Assembly (NCBI GenBank): GCA_934454405.1
Contig: CAKSFN010000004.1
Span: forward strand, 62,001 to 126,000
Origin: an uncultured Eubacteriales bacterium
GTDB taxonomy: Bacteria; Bacillota; Clostridia; Oscillospirales; UBA644
Reading direction: 5' to 3'
DNA length: 64,000 bases
Positions 1-7,827 of the stretch are shown one piece after another. The notes beneath the pieces are model-generated. The model made no database searches. It was not told the origin of the DNA and saw nothing but the letters and a program-made list of their open reading frames with translations. The position numbers were made by a program, and so were the translations under genes. Numbering within the stretch: the stretch's first letter is position 1; the number at the start of each line of letters is the position of its first letter.

Positions 1-173
1 CCTACACCCTCTACTGTGCGGCAAAGGATTTAACCCTCGGCACAAAGCACATAACCGTGTCGGACTTGTCGGACGCAGACCTTGTCCCGCCCATGCTGTT
101 CCGCACCATCTGCAATGCTATGGCTATCCGCAGATTCGGACTCGCAGCCGTAAAGGAGATTTGCCATGATTAA
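1..173 (+). CDS. 3' end of an unidentified element protein (5' cut by window edge)
   Basis: The third frame is open from the window edge to TAA at 171-173 and encodes about 56 residues ending in AVKEICHD. The stop lies inside the next gene, whose ATG is at 166, so the two genes overlap by 8 nt and are probably translationally coupled. The ribosome binding site of the ArdA-like gene (AAAGGAGA) is within the last codons of this one. No family can be assigned from this fragment. Confidence 0.55.
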   Translation, partial: YTLYCAAKDLTLGTKHITVSDLSDADLVPPMLFRTICNAMAIRRFGLAAVKEICHD

Positions 174-1302
174 ACTGAAAATCAAATACGGAAACAGTCA
201 AACCGACCTCCGCTTTCCCTGCACAGAAAAGGATATGAATGCGGCACTCGAAAGAATCCGCGCCGAGGATGTCACACCCCTTGAACTCTATGTGTCCGAG
301 GTCATATTTCCCGAGGAACTCGCCTTTCTACAAGACAGATTCGCAAATCTGGATGAGGTCAATTACCTTGCCAAGCGCATGGACAGCTTTTTCGGGGACG
401 AGGAATATCAGTTTTACGAAGCCATGAAGTTAGAGGGCTTTGACACCCTGCCCGACCTCATCAATTTGAGCTTTAATCTCAATCGCTATCCGCTGATTCG
501 GGATATCGGTGACATGGGCAAAATCGGCAGAGAGTATCTGCTGACGGTCAACGGCTGCATACCGGCACACGATGAGGATGACCCGAAATATGCGCAGCTC
601 GGACGGGAACTGATACAGTCCGGCAACGGCATATTTACCGAACACGGAATGCTGTTCGTTGATGAAAACACGCCGTTCCAACGGTCATATGACGGACAGA
701 CCTTCCCGCCGTATTTGTATGATCCAGGGGTGCTTTGCGTTGCCAAGGCCGAGTATGGCGGCAAAACCGAATATCTGTATTTTCCCTGTGAGGAGGAAGC
801 CATCGACAAGGCGTTTGCAAGGCTCGGCACAACAGCGGATGAGGTGAAAATTACGCTGGAGGACTTCAATACCGACAGCCCCGAATGGTTCGGGCGATTC
901 CGTGAGATCGCCTCCGAGGAAGGCGTATACGAGCTGAACCGGCTGACCGCCGCCGTTAATACGGCGGATATGGATCTGAAAAAGCTGTGGTCGGTGGCGG
1001 AATATGCCGAAGCCGAGGACGCCGAGCAGCTTGTACGGCTGGCAAGGAATATCGGGTGCTTCACCTTCATTGAGGGAGCAACAAGCTATGCCGAGGTGGG
1101 AAGATTTTTTACCGAAACCGAGGACAGATATATTCTTGATCTTGAAATGGAAGATTATTTCGACTATGAGGGATTCGGAGAATATATCTCGGATAAATTT
1201 TACGGCAAATTTGTCGACGGCGGCTTCATCTACAACGACACCGACACAAGCCTGCTGGACATCTTATATCAGGACGAGCCTATGACGATGGGAGGAATGT
1301 AA
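166..1302 (+). CDS. ArdA-like antirestriction protein
   Basis: Very acidic 378-residue protein. ArdA proteins mimic DNA and block type I restriction enzymes, protecting transferred DNA in a new host. Two halves can be seen. Residues about 1-130 carry an NYLAKRM-type segment typical of the ArdA-containing proteins of Firmicutes elements. Residues about 190-370 look like the ArdA core, with an acidic region near 330-355 containing YFDYEGFGEYISD. Start: AAAGGAGA 6 nt before ATG. The C-terminus is DEPMTMGGM, and the codons for MGGM form the Shine-Dalgarno sequence of the next gene. It heads a tight run of element genes, as expected for a protein needed soon after transfer. The family call rests on recognised sequence style, not on an alignment. 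Confidence 0.7.
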   Translation: MIKLKIKYGNSQTDLRFPCTEKDMNAALERIRAEDVTPLELYVSEVIFPEELAFLQDRFANLDEVNYLAKRMDSFFGDEEYQFYEAMKLEGFDTLPDLINLSFNLNRYPLIRDIGDMGKIGREYLLTVNGCIPAHDEDDPKYAQLGRELIQSGNGIFTEHGMLFVDENTPFQRSYDGQTFPPYLYDPGVLCVAKAEYGGKTEYLYFPCEEEAIDKAFARLGTTADEVKITLEDFNTDSPEWFGRFREIASEEGVYELNRLTAAVNTADMDLKKLWSVAEYAEAEDAEQLVRLARNIGCFTFIEGATSYAEVGRFFTETEDRYILDLEMEDYFDYEGFGEYISDKFYGKFVDGGFIYNDTDTSLLDILYQDEPMTMGGM

Positions 1303-1304
1303 AT

Positions 1305-2153
1305 ATGATCACCGCAATTATCCGCAATAAAGAGAACGCCCTCGTTCTCGATCTGCCCCACAGCATTAACGACATTTATGAAAAGCTACAGTCTATCGGC
1401 ATTATGCAGTCGCCAAAGCGAATCCCGCTGACCGACAACGAGGACGAGGACATCGGAGTAAAGCTGTTCAGCGAGAGCGACTTCGGTCGGCATCTGCTCC
1501 TCACGCTGAACGAGAAAAACACCATCGCCGACGCCAATATGCTGACGCTTGTTATTGGGGCGGCAAGCGAGGACATCAAAGAGGAACTGGAACAGAACAT
1601 CCTCTACGACCAGTACGACTCAATGGACGAAGTAATCAACGCCGTCCGTCAGATGACGCAGGATGCCGGTCCCGTAAAGGCTGTGTTCTTCTGTCCGCTT
1701 GTCGGCAATATCGACGAGGGCGACGGAGATATGTTCACGGTCGGAGATTCCTACCTTGCCGACAGCGCCGATGAAATCAGCGACGCCTTAAAGGATTACA
1801 CCGCCAATGACGAAAATGATATGGCGGCGTACTACAACGAGGATGACGGCGTGAGTGAAAAGCTGACCTCGGCTGTATGGTCGGTGGAAATGCACGGCGA
1901 TAGGCTGTTCGGACGAATTGACTGCAGCCTCAAAGAAGCTCTCACGGCAGAGGAAACGGAAGCACTGCGGGATTGGCTTACGGGACAGTGTTCGGACGGC
2001 CTCGGCGAAGGCTTTGAACAGCAGCCCATTGATACGATGGACGGTGAACTGTTCGTCTCCTTCTGGAACAGCGGCGATAACTACGCCATGATGACCGAGA
2101 GCGAGTTTGACGAATACCTGCAGCAAAACGAAATGCAGATGGGAGGGATGTAA
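1305..2153 (+). CDS. acidic element protein of unknown function
   Basis: 282 residues, strongly acidic throughout. Residues about 120-140 (VKAVFFCPLVGNIDEGDGDM) and about 215-260 (ending in GEGFEQQPI and GELFVSFWNSGD) look like conserved domain cores that I associate with hypothetical proteins of Firmicutes conjugative elements, but I cannot name the domain. It starts 2 nt after the ArdA-like gene, using the GGGAGGA inside that gene's last codons. It ends in EMQMGGM, which again carries the ribosome binding site for the following gene. The acidic composition would fit a DNA mimic, but that is only inference. Confidence 0.6.
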   Translation: MITAIIRNKENALVLDLPHSINDIYEKLQSIGIMQSPKRIPLTDNEDEDIGVKLFSESDFGRHLLLTLNEKNTIADANMLTLVIGAASEDIKEELEQNILYDQYDSMDEVINAVRQMTQDAGPVKAVFFCPLVGNIDEGDGDMFTVGDSYLADSADEISDALKDYTANDENDMAAYYNEDDGVSEKLTSAVWSVEMHGDRLFGRIDCSLKEALTAEETEALRDWLTGQCSDGLGEGFEQQPIDTMDGELFVSFWNSGDNYAMMTESEFDEYLQQNEMQMGGM

Positions 2154-2156
2154 TAT

Positions 2157-2498
2157 ATGGCCTTGCTGTTTTCTGCGGTCACCGTTACCGCAGGCTATGA
2201 CGAAACCGAATTCACGGTCGGAGGAATACCGAAAGAGTACGATGACCTCGTCGGCTGGACAGCTTTTGATGACTTTATGGAAAATGTCGATGCGGAAACG
2301 GAGGTCAGCGTACACGCTGAGGTATATCTCTACGGCGGCGAGGAAACCGTGACCGCCACTCCCGAGGAGATCGCATATCTTACGATGCGAATGGAACGGG
2401 ACGACCGCTTCCTCGCCGGACACTGCGACAATATCGAGGATGTCGACTTCTCCTTTTTACGGCCGCCGGAGGAATATTACGGAATGGAGATGAACTGA
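2157..2498 (+). CDS. small acidic element protein, unknown
   Basis: 113 residues. The N-terminal half is beta-rich (LLFSAVTVTAGYDETEF) and the rest acidic, ending in EEYYGMEMN. The gene starts 3 nt after the previous stop behind GGGAGGG, and its last base overlaps the next ATG. It belongs to the same polycistron as the ArdA-like gene. No family recognised; the short hydrophobic-polar-hydrophobic end (MEM) matches its neighbours. Confidence 0.55.
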   Translation: MALLFSAVTVTAGYDETEFTVGGIPKEYDDLVGWTAFDDFMENVDAETEVSVHAEVYLYGGEETVTATPEEIAYLTMRMERDDRFLAGHCDNIEDVDFSFLRPPEEYYGMEMN

Positions 2499-3157
2499 TG
2501 ACAGATAAAGCAAAACCGTCGCAGCCCATGGCGTTCAAGAACCTTGCCGAGCTGAAACGGTATATTAAACTCGGCACGGAATTCAAAGCGACAAGACACA
2601 AATACCACCCCGACATCGTTGGGCTGACCCGTGTGGTGACAAAGGTGCAGACCAACGGCTTTTACTCGAAAATCAAGGATGAGCCAAACCATCGGTTCTC
2701 CGACTGCAATGGAGGCAAAGGCTTTTTCACTGAGTTCGGCAAGGCCGGCGGATATATCTTTGACGGCACTGCGGTTAAGGTGTTGGACAAGCGCGGTGAA
2801 AACGGCGTTATTTACGAATTGGAATTTTACAGAGAAAACACGGAGGTAAATGAAATGAACGAATATGACCGCCTGCACAGACAGGCACAGCGATATAAAG
2901 AACTCTATCCCGAAGGAACTCGCATCCTGCTTCTGCACATGGGCGACGATCCCCGACCTGTCGAGGACGATATGCGCGGCACCGTAATGTTTGTGGATGA
3001 TATGTCCACCGTTCACTGCAAATTTGATAGCGGCAGACAGCTCGGCATCATCCCCGGCGAGGACTCCTTCCGCAAGCTCACCGATGAGGAGCTTGCCGAG
3101 GAACAGGCCGACAGCGAGGACATGGACGAGGACAACGGCCCCGTCATGGGAATGTAG
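2498..3157 (+). CDS. two-domain protein with C-terminal DUF4314
   Basis: 219 residues. Residues 1-118 form an unnamed domain beginning with a conserved-looking FKNLAELKRYIKLGTEF segment. Residues about 120-200 match DUF4314 in style (YKELYPEGTRILLLHMGDD, then RGTVMFVDD and GRQLGIIPGEDSFRKL). DUF4314 is a small domain of unknown function common in Firmicutes mobile elements, where it is often a separate protein. Met120 (ATG at 2855) has its own strong ribosome binding site, so the DUF4314 part may also be made alone. The C-terminus is acidic and ends in VMGM. Confidence 0.6.
   Translation: MTDKAKPSQPMAFKNLAELKRYIKLGTEFKATRHKYHPDIVGLTRVVTKVQTNGFYSKIKDEPNHRFSDCNGGKGFFTEFGKAGGYIFDGTAVKVLDKRGENGVIYELEFYRENTEVNEMNEYDRLHRQAQRYKELYPEGTRILLLHMGDDPRPVEDDMRGTVMFVDDMSTVHCKFDSGRQLGIIPGEDSFRKLTDEELAEEQADSEDMDEDNGPVMGM
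2842..2857 (+). promoter_or_regulatory. internal ribosome binding site and in-frame ATG inside the DUF4314 gene
   Basis: GGAGGT at 2842-2847 is followed by ATG at 2855, a 7-nt spacer. The ATG is codon 120 of the gene starting at 2498 and is in frame. This would permit independent translation of the DUF4314 domain, or it marks an old fusion of two genes. Confidence 0.55.
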
Positions 3158-3168
3158 GAGGTTACCTA

Positions 3169-3309
3169 TTGGAACACGATATTCTTATACCGCAGCCGCA
3201 GGCAGATATGCTGCTCCGAGAAGCCGCCGAGCGTGAAGTGTCGGCAGAGGAACTGCTTGCGGAAATTATCAAAAAATATATAGAAAGGAACGAGCGCAAT
3301 GGCGGATGA
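3169..3309 (+). CDS. 46-residue RHH-like small protein, TTG start
   Basis: AGGAGGT at 3156-3162 precedes TTG at 3169. The product begins MEHDILIPQPQADMLLREAA and ends EIIKKYIERNERNGG. A short strand followed by two helices resembles a ribbon-helix-helix protomer, a fold that dimerises and binds DNA. The stop overlaps the start of the next gene by 11 nt, and that gene is itself an RHH protein. No function beyond probable DNA binding can be given; it could be an auxiliary subunit of the next protein. Confidence 0.5.
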   Translation: MEHDILIPQPQADMLLREAAEREVSAEELLAEIIKKYIERNERNGG

Positions 3310-3766
3310 AAAGAAAGGCATCACCGTAAAAATCGACGCCGACCTCCATGCCGAAATCAGAGAATATCTCGAACGGCATGAAGGAATGACAATGGCTGAG
3401 TTTATCACCCTTGCGGTGGACGATGAGCTCCACCCGAAAATACAGCAGAAAGAAGGAAATAACATGGGCAATATGAGAACGATGGCATTTCAGGTGCCGG
3501 AGGAACTGTTTCAGAGGATCAAGGATTACCTGCACCGCAACAATATGAGTCAGAAGGAATTCGTCCTCGGTCTTATTGAAACTGAGCTCGACCGAGAACA
3601 GACCGAGCGTGAGAGCCAAATCAACGCCGAAAGCCCCACAGAGGATATCTGTGAGGAAACGGACGAGGAAACCGCAGAAAACGGCGTTAAGGGCGAATGT
3701 GAGGACGACAACGAGGAAGAAACCGAGGACGAGGACGAATCCGAAGGCTTCGGTATGACGATGTAA
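3299..3766 (+). CDS. tandem ribbon-helix-helix protein with acidic tail
   Basis: 155 residues. Residues about 8-45 (ITVKIDADLHAEIREYLERH) and about 58-97 (MAFQVPEELFQRIKDYLHRN) are two consecutive RHH-type units, so one chain could supply both halves of an RHH dimer. Residues 98-150 are highly acidic, and the protein ends in FGMTM. Met56 (ATG 3464) lies in frame 7 nt after AGAAGGA (3451-3457), so the second unit may also be translated alone. Likely a DNA-binding regulator or relaxosome accessory. The acidic tail could compete with DNA. Confidence 0.55.
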   Translation: MADEKKGITVKIDADLHAEIREYLERHEGMTMAEFITLAVDDELHPKIQQKEGNNMGNMRTMAFQVPEELFQRIKDYLHRNNMSQKEFVLGLIETELDREQTERESQINAESPTEDICEETDEETAENGVKGECEDDNEEETEDEDESEGFGMTM

Positions 3767-3814
3767 GGAAAGCGAGGCGGAACAGAAAAAACAACGGTAT
3801 CGGTCGGATGATCT

Positions 3815-5086
3815 ATGCCGATCAAATATCTGGATATGTTCGCAGGCATCGGCGGCTTTCGGTCGGGGCTTGACCTGCTCGGCGGCTTTGAATGTATCGG
3901 CTCCTGCGAGATAGATATATACGCAAAGCAGGCGTATGACGCCATATACCCCACGGAAGGAGAGTTATATTTTGCAGACGCAAGAACCATTGATCCATAC
4001 ACCCTGCCGGATATCGACCTTATTTGCGGCGGTTTTCCCTGTCAGTCCTTCAGTATCGCAGGGCTCCGCAGAGGATTCCAAGATGACACAAGAGGCACTC
4101 TCTTTTTTGAGATCGCCCGAATTGCCGCCGTTAAAAGACCACCTTTTCTGCTGCTTGAAAATGTTCCCGGATTGTTGTCGCATGACCAAGGCCGGACTTT
4201 TGCGACAATCCTCGGTGCGCTGGATGAGTTGGGGTACGATGTCGCATGGCAAATCCTTAACAGCAAGGATTTCGGTGTCCCCCAATCCCGAAAGCGCGTG
4301 TATATTGTCGGATATCTTAGAGAGCGATGTTGCGGAGAAATACTTTCTTTCACAGACGCAAATGCAGCGTCTCTTATCCAACTCCTTGGAGGCACAGAGG
4401 GCAATCGGGTCTACTCGGACGAGGGAGTCGGCATTACTCTCACAAGCAGTGCAGGAGGCTTCGGAGGAAAAACAGGGCTCTACGATGTAGCACTGCCTAT
4501 CAAGGTGGATACAAAATCCGGCTTTCAGCTTGCACACCCCGGCGACAGCATAGACCTTGCCTACCCGACAATGAATACACGGCGAGGTCGGGTCGGAGAA
4601 AAGATCGCCCATACCGTAACGCCCGGCAATACGCAGGGCTATTTTTTTATCGATTTGAACGCCGGTGCAAAGCTCACCGAAACGGCTCGGTGCATTACTG
4701 CCCGACAGGACAGCGGCATCAGTAAGCATAAAGGCGAACACTCCGCCGTGTTTATTGAGGACGAGCCGAGAGCTGTAGTGACGCCCAACAAGAAAACCAT
4801 CCGTCAGCAAGGAAGGTGGATAAAAGAGCCTAACGAGCCGATGTTCACCCTTACGGTGCAGGACCGGCACGGTATCCTCCGTTACGGCAGAGTGCGAAAG
4901 CTCACGCCGAGAGAATGCTGGCGCTTGCAGGGCTTTACCGACGAACAGTTCGACAAAGCCAAGGCTGCGGGACTAAGCGACGGACGGCTCTACAAAATGG
5001 CAGGCAACGCCGTGAGCGTGCCTGTCGTTTCGGCTGTCGGTGCTGTTATTAAGCGAATCTACCAAGAGCAAATTCAGAAAGGATAA
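3815..5086 (+). CDS. DNA (cytosine-5) methyltransferase, solitary
   Basis: 423 residues with the C5-methyltransferase motifs in order: I (FAGIGGFRSG, residues about 9-18), IV (GGFPCQSFS, catalytic Cys76), VI (ENVPGL), VIII (QSRKRVYIVG), a variable target-recognition region (about 190-360), and IX/X (TPRECWRLQGF and YKMAGNAVSVPV). It transfers methyl from S-adenosylmethionine to C5 of cytosine. No endonuclease gene is adjacent, so it is probably a protective or anti-restriction methylase of the element. An in-frame stop (3809-3811) fixes the start at 3815 despite a weak ribosome binding site. It appears complete. Confidence 0.9.
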   Translation: MPIKYLDMFAGIGGFRSGLDLLGGFECIGSCEIDIYAKQAYDAIYPTEGELYFADARTIDPYTLPDIDLICGGFPCQSFSIAGLRRGFQDDTRGTLFFEIARIAAVKRPPFLLLENVPGLLSHDQGRTFATILGALDELGYDVAWQILNSKDFGVPQSRKRVYIVGYLRERCCGEILSFTDANAASLIQLLGGTEGNRVYSDEGVGITLTSSAGGFGGKTGLYDVALPIKVDTKSGFQLAHPGDSIDLAYPTMNTRRGRVGEKIAHTVTPGNTQGYFFIDLNAGAKLTETARCITARQDSGISKHKGEHSAVFIEDEPRAVVTPNKKTIRQQGRWIKEPNEPMFTLTVQDRHGILRYGRVRKLTPRECWRLQGFTDEQFDKAKAAGLSDGRLYKMAGNAVSVPVVSAVGAVIKRIYQEQIQKG

Positions 5087-5092
5087 GCGAGA

Positions 5093-6670
5093 ATGAACTA
5101 TAACAGAAAAATCATGAGATTTGAATTATCCGCCGAAAACCAGTTTCACGGCGGATATTATTATGCCGAATTACTGCTCCCTGCGGCGGACTATGAAATC
5201 AAGGATGCTATGCAAAAGGCTCGTGCCGTCGGCAGAGAAAACACGGTTGAAGTGAGCATCCTCGAATGCGATATCCTGCCGGAATTGCAGGATATCCGCT
5301 TGGACACTTTCAGCTTGGACGAGCTGAACTTCCTTGCCAAAAGGCTTGTATCCCTTACCGACGAGGAACTGCCCGTATTTTACGCCGTAACCGATGAGGT
5401 TTTCAGAGCTGCGGACAACGATGGACTCGTCAGCATCAAGGACCTCATCAACTGCACCTACGGCTTGGACACCGTTCCGATCGCATCCGGCATCTCCGGT
5501 CCGGAGGCACTCGGCAGATTTGCTATCGAAAACGGTCTGCTTTCCGACATCGATGACATTCCCGAAAGTGCCGTTCCGTTCTTGAATGCGGAACAGGTCG
5601 GCAGAGTGCAGCAAAAAAACGATAAAGGCGTATTTGCCGGAAATTACTATATCCCCACCGTGCATTATGAACGGCCGGAGGTGTATGACGGCGTGACCTT
5701 GCCGGAGGAAGAACCGAAAAACGCTGTGTTTTTGCTCAAGGTCGGCGCATATCCGAAAAGTGCCTTTTCCGACGAAGGCCCTGCGCTTCATGATCTGTGC
5801 CTGCCTGCCGAATCAGACGAATTATTCAATGTAACAGACAAGTGCGGCGAACCGGAAATAAACCTTTGTTTCTGCTATGAATTCTACTCATCTATACCGC
5901 AGATCACATCGGATATGTTTGACAGCATGGAAGAAATCGACGAGCTGAACACCCTTGCGCAGCGCATTGCGGCAATGAGCGAATCCGAGCAGACAAAATT
6001 CAAGGCCGTTCTCGACGCCGAAAACATGGCAAGCATTCAAGACGCACTGAATGCGGCACAAAACCTGTGGCGTTATGAATTTGCCGCCGAACCCGATACC
6101 GCCGACGCTTTTTTCAAAAATTATGTTGCCGAGAATGCGGATACGCGCTTTGACAGCCGGTGGCTTGGCGGCTTGTTTGCGCGAAATGAGGGCGAACGCT
6201 TACTCGGCCGCCTCGGTGCGACGCTTACCGATTACGGCGTTATTTCCGCACGAAACGGACAGCTTTTTGAGCCTGTGCCGTATGATGAGCCGGAGGTAAA
6301 GGAACTGAAATCGCAGGCGCTAACCGAGGAAAAGCTGGATGTTATTGAGGTACTGGATCGCAAGGCGCTGTTTTCCAATGGCAGACTATTGCCCGAAGAA
6401 ATCCCCGAAGGTTTGTATGCCTACGACCTCCGCCACAGCGACGACGGCGACCGCTTCTGCTCCATTGAGCCGAAAGTGGGCGTTAACCATGGCGGTACGA
6501 TACTTCTGAAAGAAGTGCTGGACTTCGGAGAGCAAGGATATATCGCACTTGACGATAACACCGAGCCAAACTTCCTGGGAGAAGAAATGACGGCAGAAGA
6601 ATTTGCCGAGGAAGAAGTTCAGGACGAAGCCCAAGATGAGGTAATACAGATGGGAGGAATGCAATTATGA
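5093..6670 (+). CDS. large acidic ArdA/polyvalent-type element protein
   Basis: 525 residues. Two segments (about 75-150 and 280-340) share the LDELNFLAKRLVSLTDEE / IDELNTLAQRIAAMSESE pattern also seen in the ArdA-like protein at 166, which suggests duplicated ArdA-associated units. The C-terminal part, about 440-500, has LYAYDLRHSDDGDRF, then GGTILLKEVLDFGEQGYIAL, which I associate with a large-polyvalent-protein domain (LPD28 type; uncertain). Polyvalent proteins of phages and conjugative elements are thought to be delivered with DNA to counter host defences. The C-terminus is VIQMGGMQL and contains the ribosome binding site for the next gene. Cytoplasmic, acidic. Confidence 0.55.
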   Translation: MNYNRKIMRFELSAENQFHGGYYYAELLLPAADYEIKDAMQKARAVGRENTVEVSILECDILPELQDIRLDTFSLDELNFLAKRLVSLTDEELPVFYAVTDEVFRAADNDGLVSIKDLINCTYGLDTVPIASGISGPEALGRFAIENGLLSDIDDIPESAVPFLNAEQVGRVQQKNDKGVFAGNYYIPTVHYERPEVYDGVTLPEEEPKNAVFLLKVGAYPKSAFSDEGPALHDLCLPAESDELFNVTDKCGEPEINLCFCYEFYSSIPQITSDMFDSMEEIDELNTLAQRIAAMSESEQTKFKAVLDAENMASIQDALNAAQNLWRYEFAAEPDTADAFFKNYVAENADTRFDSRWLGGLFARNEGERLLGRLGATLTDYGVISARNGQLFEPVPYDEPEVKELKSQALTEEKLDVIEVLDRKALFSNGRLLPEEIPEGLYAYDLRHSDDGDRFCSIEPKVGVNHGGTILLKEVLDFGEQGYIALDDNTEPNFLGEEMTAEEFAEEEVQDEAQDEVIQMGGMQL

Positions 6671-7251
6671 GTGTAAAAACAATTTCTAAGGATGAATTAC
6701 GCCGTATGAACGGCAAGGAAGGACTTGTTTTGCAGGGCTGCGGCGGAGATCCGCAGGAGTGGCTTGACGGCATCAACGGTCTGCTTACTGATGAGGGTAT
6801 TCTGAAAAACGGCAGCAAATTTGAGAATATCTCGGTGTTCCAAAACGGCGACCTCACCAATATTCTCTTTCCCTTTGAGGACGGCGTGGAGATAGACATG
6901 GGCAAGCTCGCCATGTGGCGCTTGCGTTCCCATGAGCAGTTCGGCGGCACCTGGCTTTCGGACTATGTCCCGAATCGACTCGGCGGCTTTATTTCCGAGC
7001 ATGAGCCGGATAAGATAAAGCCCGATTGCAGGCTCATCGGCGAGGACGGAAACATCTTCAACCTTATGGGGCTTGCTGCCCGAACACTCCGCCATAACGG
7101 ACTTACGGAACAGGCAACGGAAATGACCGGCCGCATTCATGAGTGCGGCAGCTATGACGAAGCTCTCGGTATTATCGGCGAATATGTTAATATAACGTGC
7201 GGCGAGGACGAAACCGAAGATATGGACGAAGGAATGGAGATGAGCCTATGA
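6667..7251 (+). CDS. conserved element protein, unknown function
   Basis: 194 residues. ATG overlaps the previous stop (ATGA). Visible features are a KPDCRLIGEDGNIFNLMG segment (about 120-137) followed by a helical region with RTLRHNGLTEQATEM, and a very acidic end GEDETEDMDEGMEMSL. I recognise the central segment as typical of hypothetical proteins of Firmicutes conjugative elements but cannot assign a function. It sits between the ArdA/polyvalent protein and another small acidic protein, in one polycistron. Confidence 0.55.
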   Translation: MSVKTISKDELRRMNGKEGLVLQGCGGDPQEWLDGINGLLTDEGILKNGSKFENISVFQNGDLTNILFPFEDGVEIDMGKLAMWRLRSHEQFGGTWLSDYVPNRLGGFISEHEPDKIKPDCRLIGEDGNIFNLMGLAARTLRHNGLTEQATEMTGRIHECGSYDEALGIIGEYVNITCGEDETEDMDEGMEMSL

Positions 7252-7592
7252 CCTATGATGAATGGCAAAGGAAAACCGCAGAGCTTTACGAATCCGGCGA
7301 GGTATATACTTCGCCGGATTTTCAGTGCGACCAAACAGGCGGTTTCCCGACCTCCCTTTGCGTATGTTGGGAAAAGCAAAAGGCGTGGCTGGAACTGAAC
7401 GAAAATCTCCTTATGGACAGAGATGATACGGAGCTCGGCTATTACAGGGATTTATGCGCCGAATACGGTATTCGCCAATGCTGCGACATCGAGCAGTTTA
7501 ACGCACTGCTCCGAGGACTCAGCGAGGACGCAGTACAGTCCGCCGAGCTGTTTCCCGATGAGGATGAAAGTATAACGATGGGAGGAATGTAA
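7248..7592 (+). CDS. small acidic element protein, unknown
   Basis: 114 residues from ATG 7248, which overlaps the previous stop (ATGA) and is preceded by GGAATGGAG. A longer reading from 7197 is less likely because it lies wholly inside the upstream gene. It begins MTYDEWQRKTAELYESGEVY, contains a C-x-C and a CC pair, and ends in PDEDESITMGGM. The last codons form the ribosome binding site of the small gene at 7594. No family recognised. Confidence 0.5.
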   Translation: MTYDEWQRKTAELYESGEVYTSPDFQCDQTGGFPTSLCVCWEKQKAWLELNENLLMDRDDTELGYYRDLCAEYGIRQCCDIEQFNALLRGLSEDAVQSAELFPDEDESITMGGM

Positions 7593-7593
7593 A

Positions 7594-7740
7594 ATGGAGA
7601 TCGCCATGCTCATAATTGGCCTGCTCCTCGGCGGGTGCGTCAGTTTTTGTATTCTCGGATGTATGCAGATCAACCGCATCAACGACTATGAGGACGAGAT
7701 ACGCAGGCTCCGCACCAAAGAGAGAACTAAAACAGAATAA
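7594..7740 (+). CDS. 48-residue single-span membrane protein (DUF3789-like)
   Basis: ATG one base after the previous stop, 6 nt behind GGGAGGA. Residues 3-24 (AMLIIGLLLGGCVSFCILGC) form one transmembrane helix, followed by a charged tail DYEDEIRRLRTKERTKTE. The layout resembles the tiny membrane proteins (DUF3789) found in these elements. It is the last gene before a strong terminator. Function unknown. Confidence 0.5.
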   Translation: MEIAMLIIGLLLGGCVSFCILGCMQINRINDYEDEIRRLRTKERTKTE

Positions 7741-7754
7741 GCAATAAATCCACG

Positions 7755-7797
7755 GCGGTATCGATCGTTTTGAAAACGAAAGATACCGCTTTTTTGT
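7755..7797 (+). terminator. rho-independent terminator of the ArdA operon
   Basis: Arms GCGGTATC (7755-7762) and GATACCGC (7782-7789) enclose an inner CGTTTT/AAAACG stem, and a T run follows from 7790. It ends the transcription unit that runs from the window start. Confidence 0.8.
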
Positions 7798-7827
7798 TTT
7801 CGGAACGGTTGACCGCCTCAAAGTGAG

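Noticed and set aside
3965..4870. 301-codon - strand frame opposite the C5 methyltransferase
   Set aside because: All methyltransferase motifs are on the + strand; no start signal for the opposite frame.
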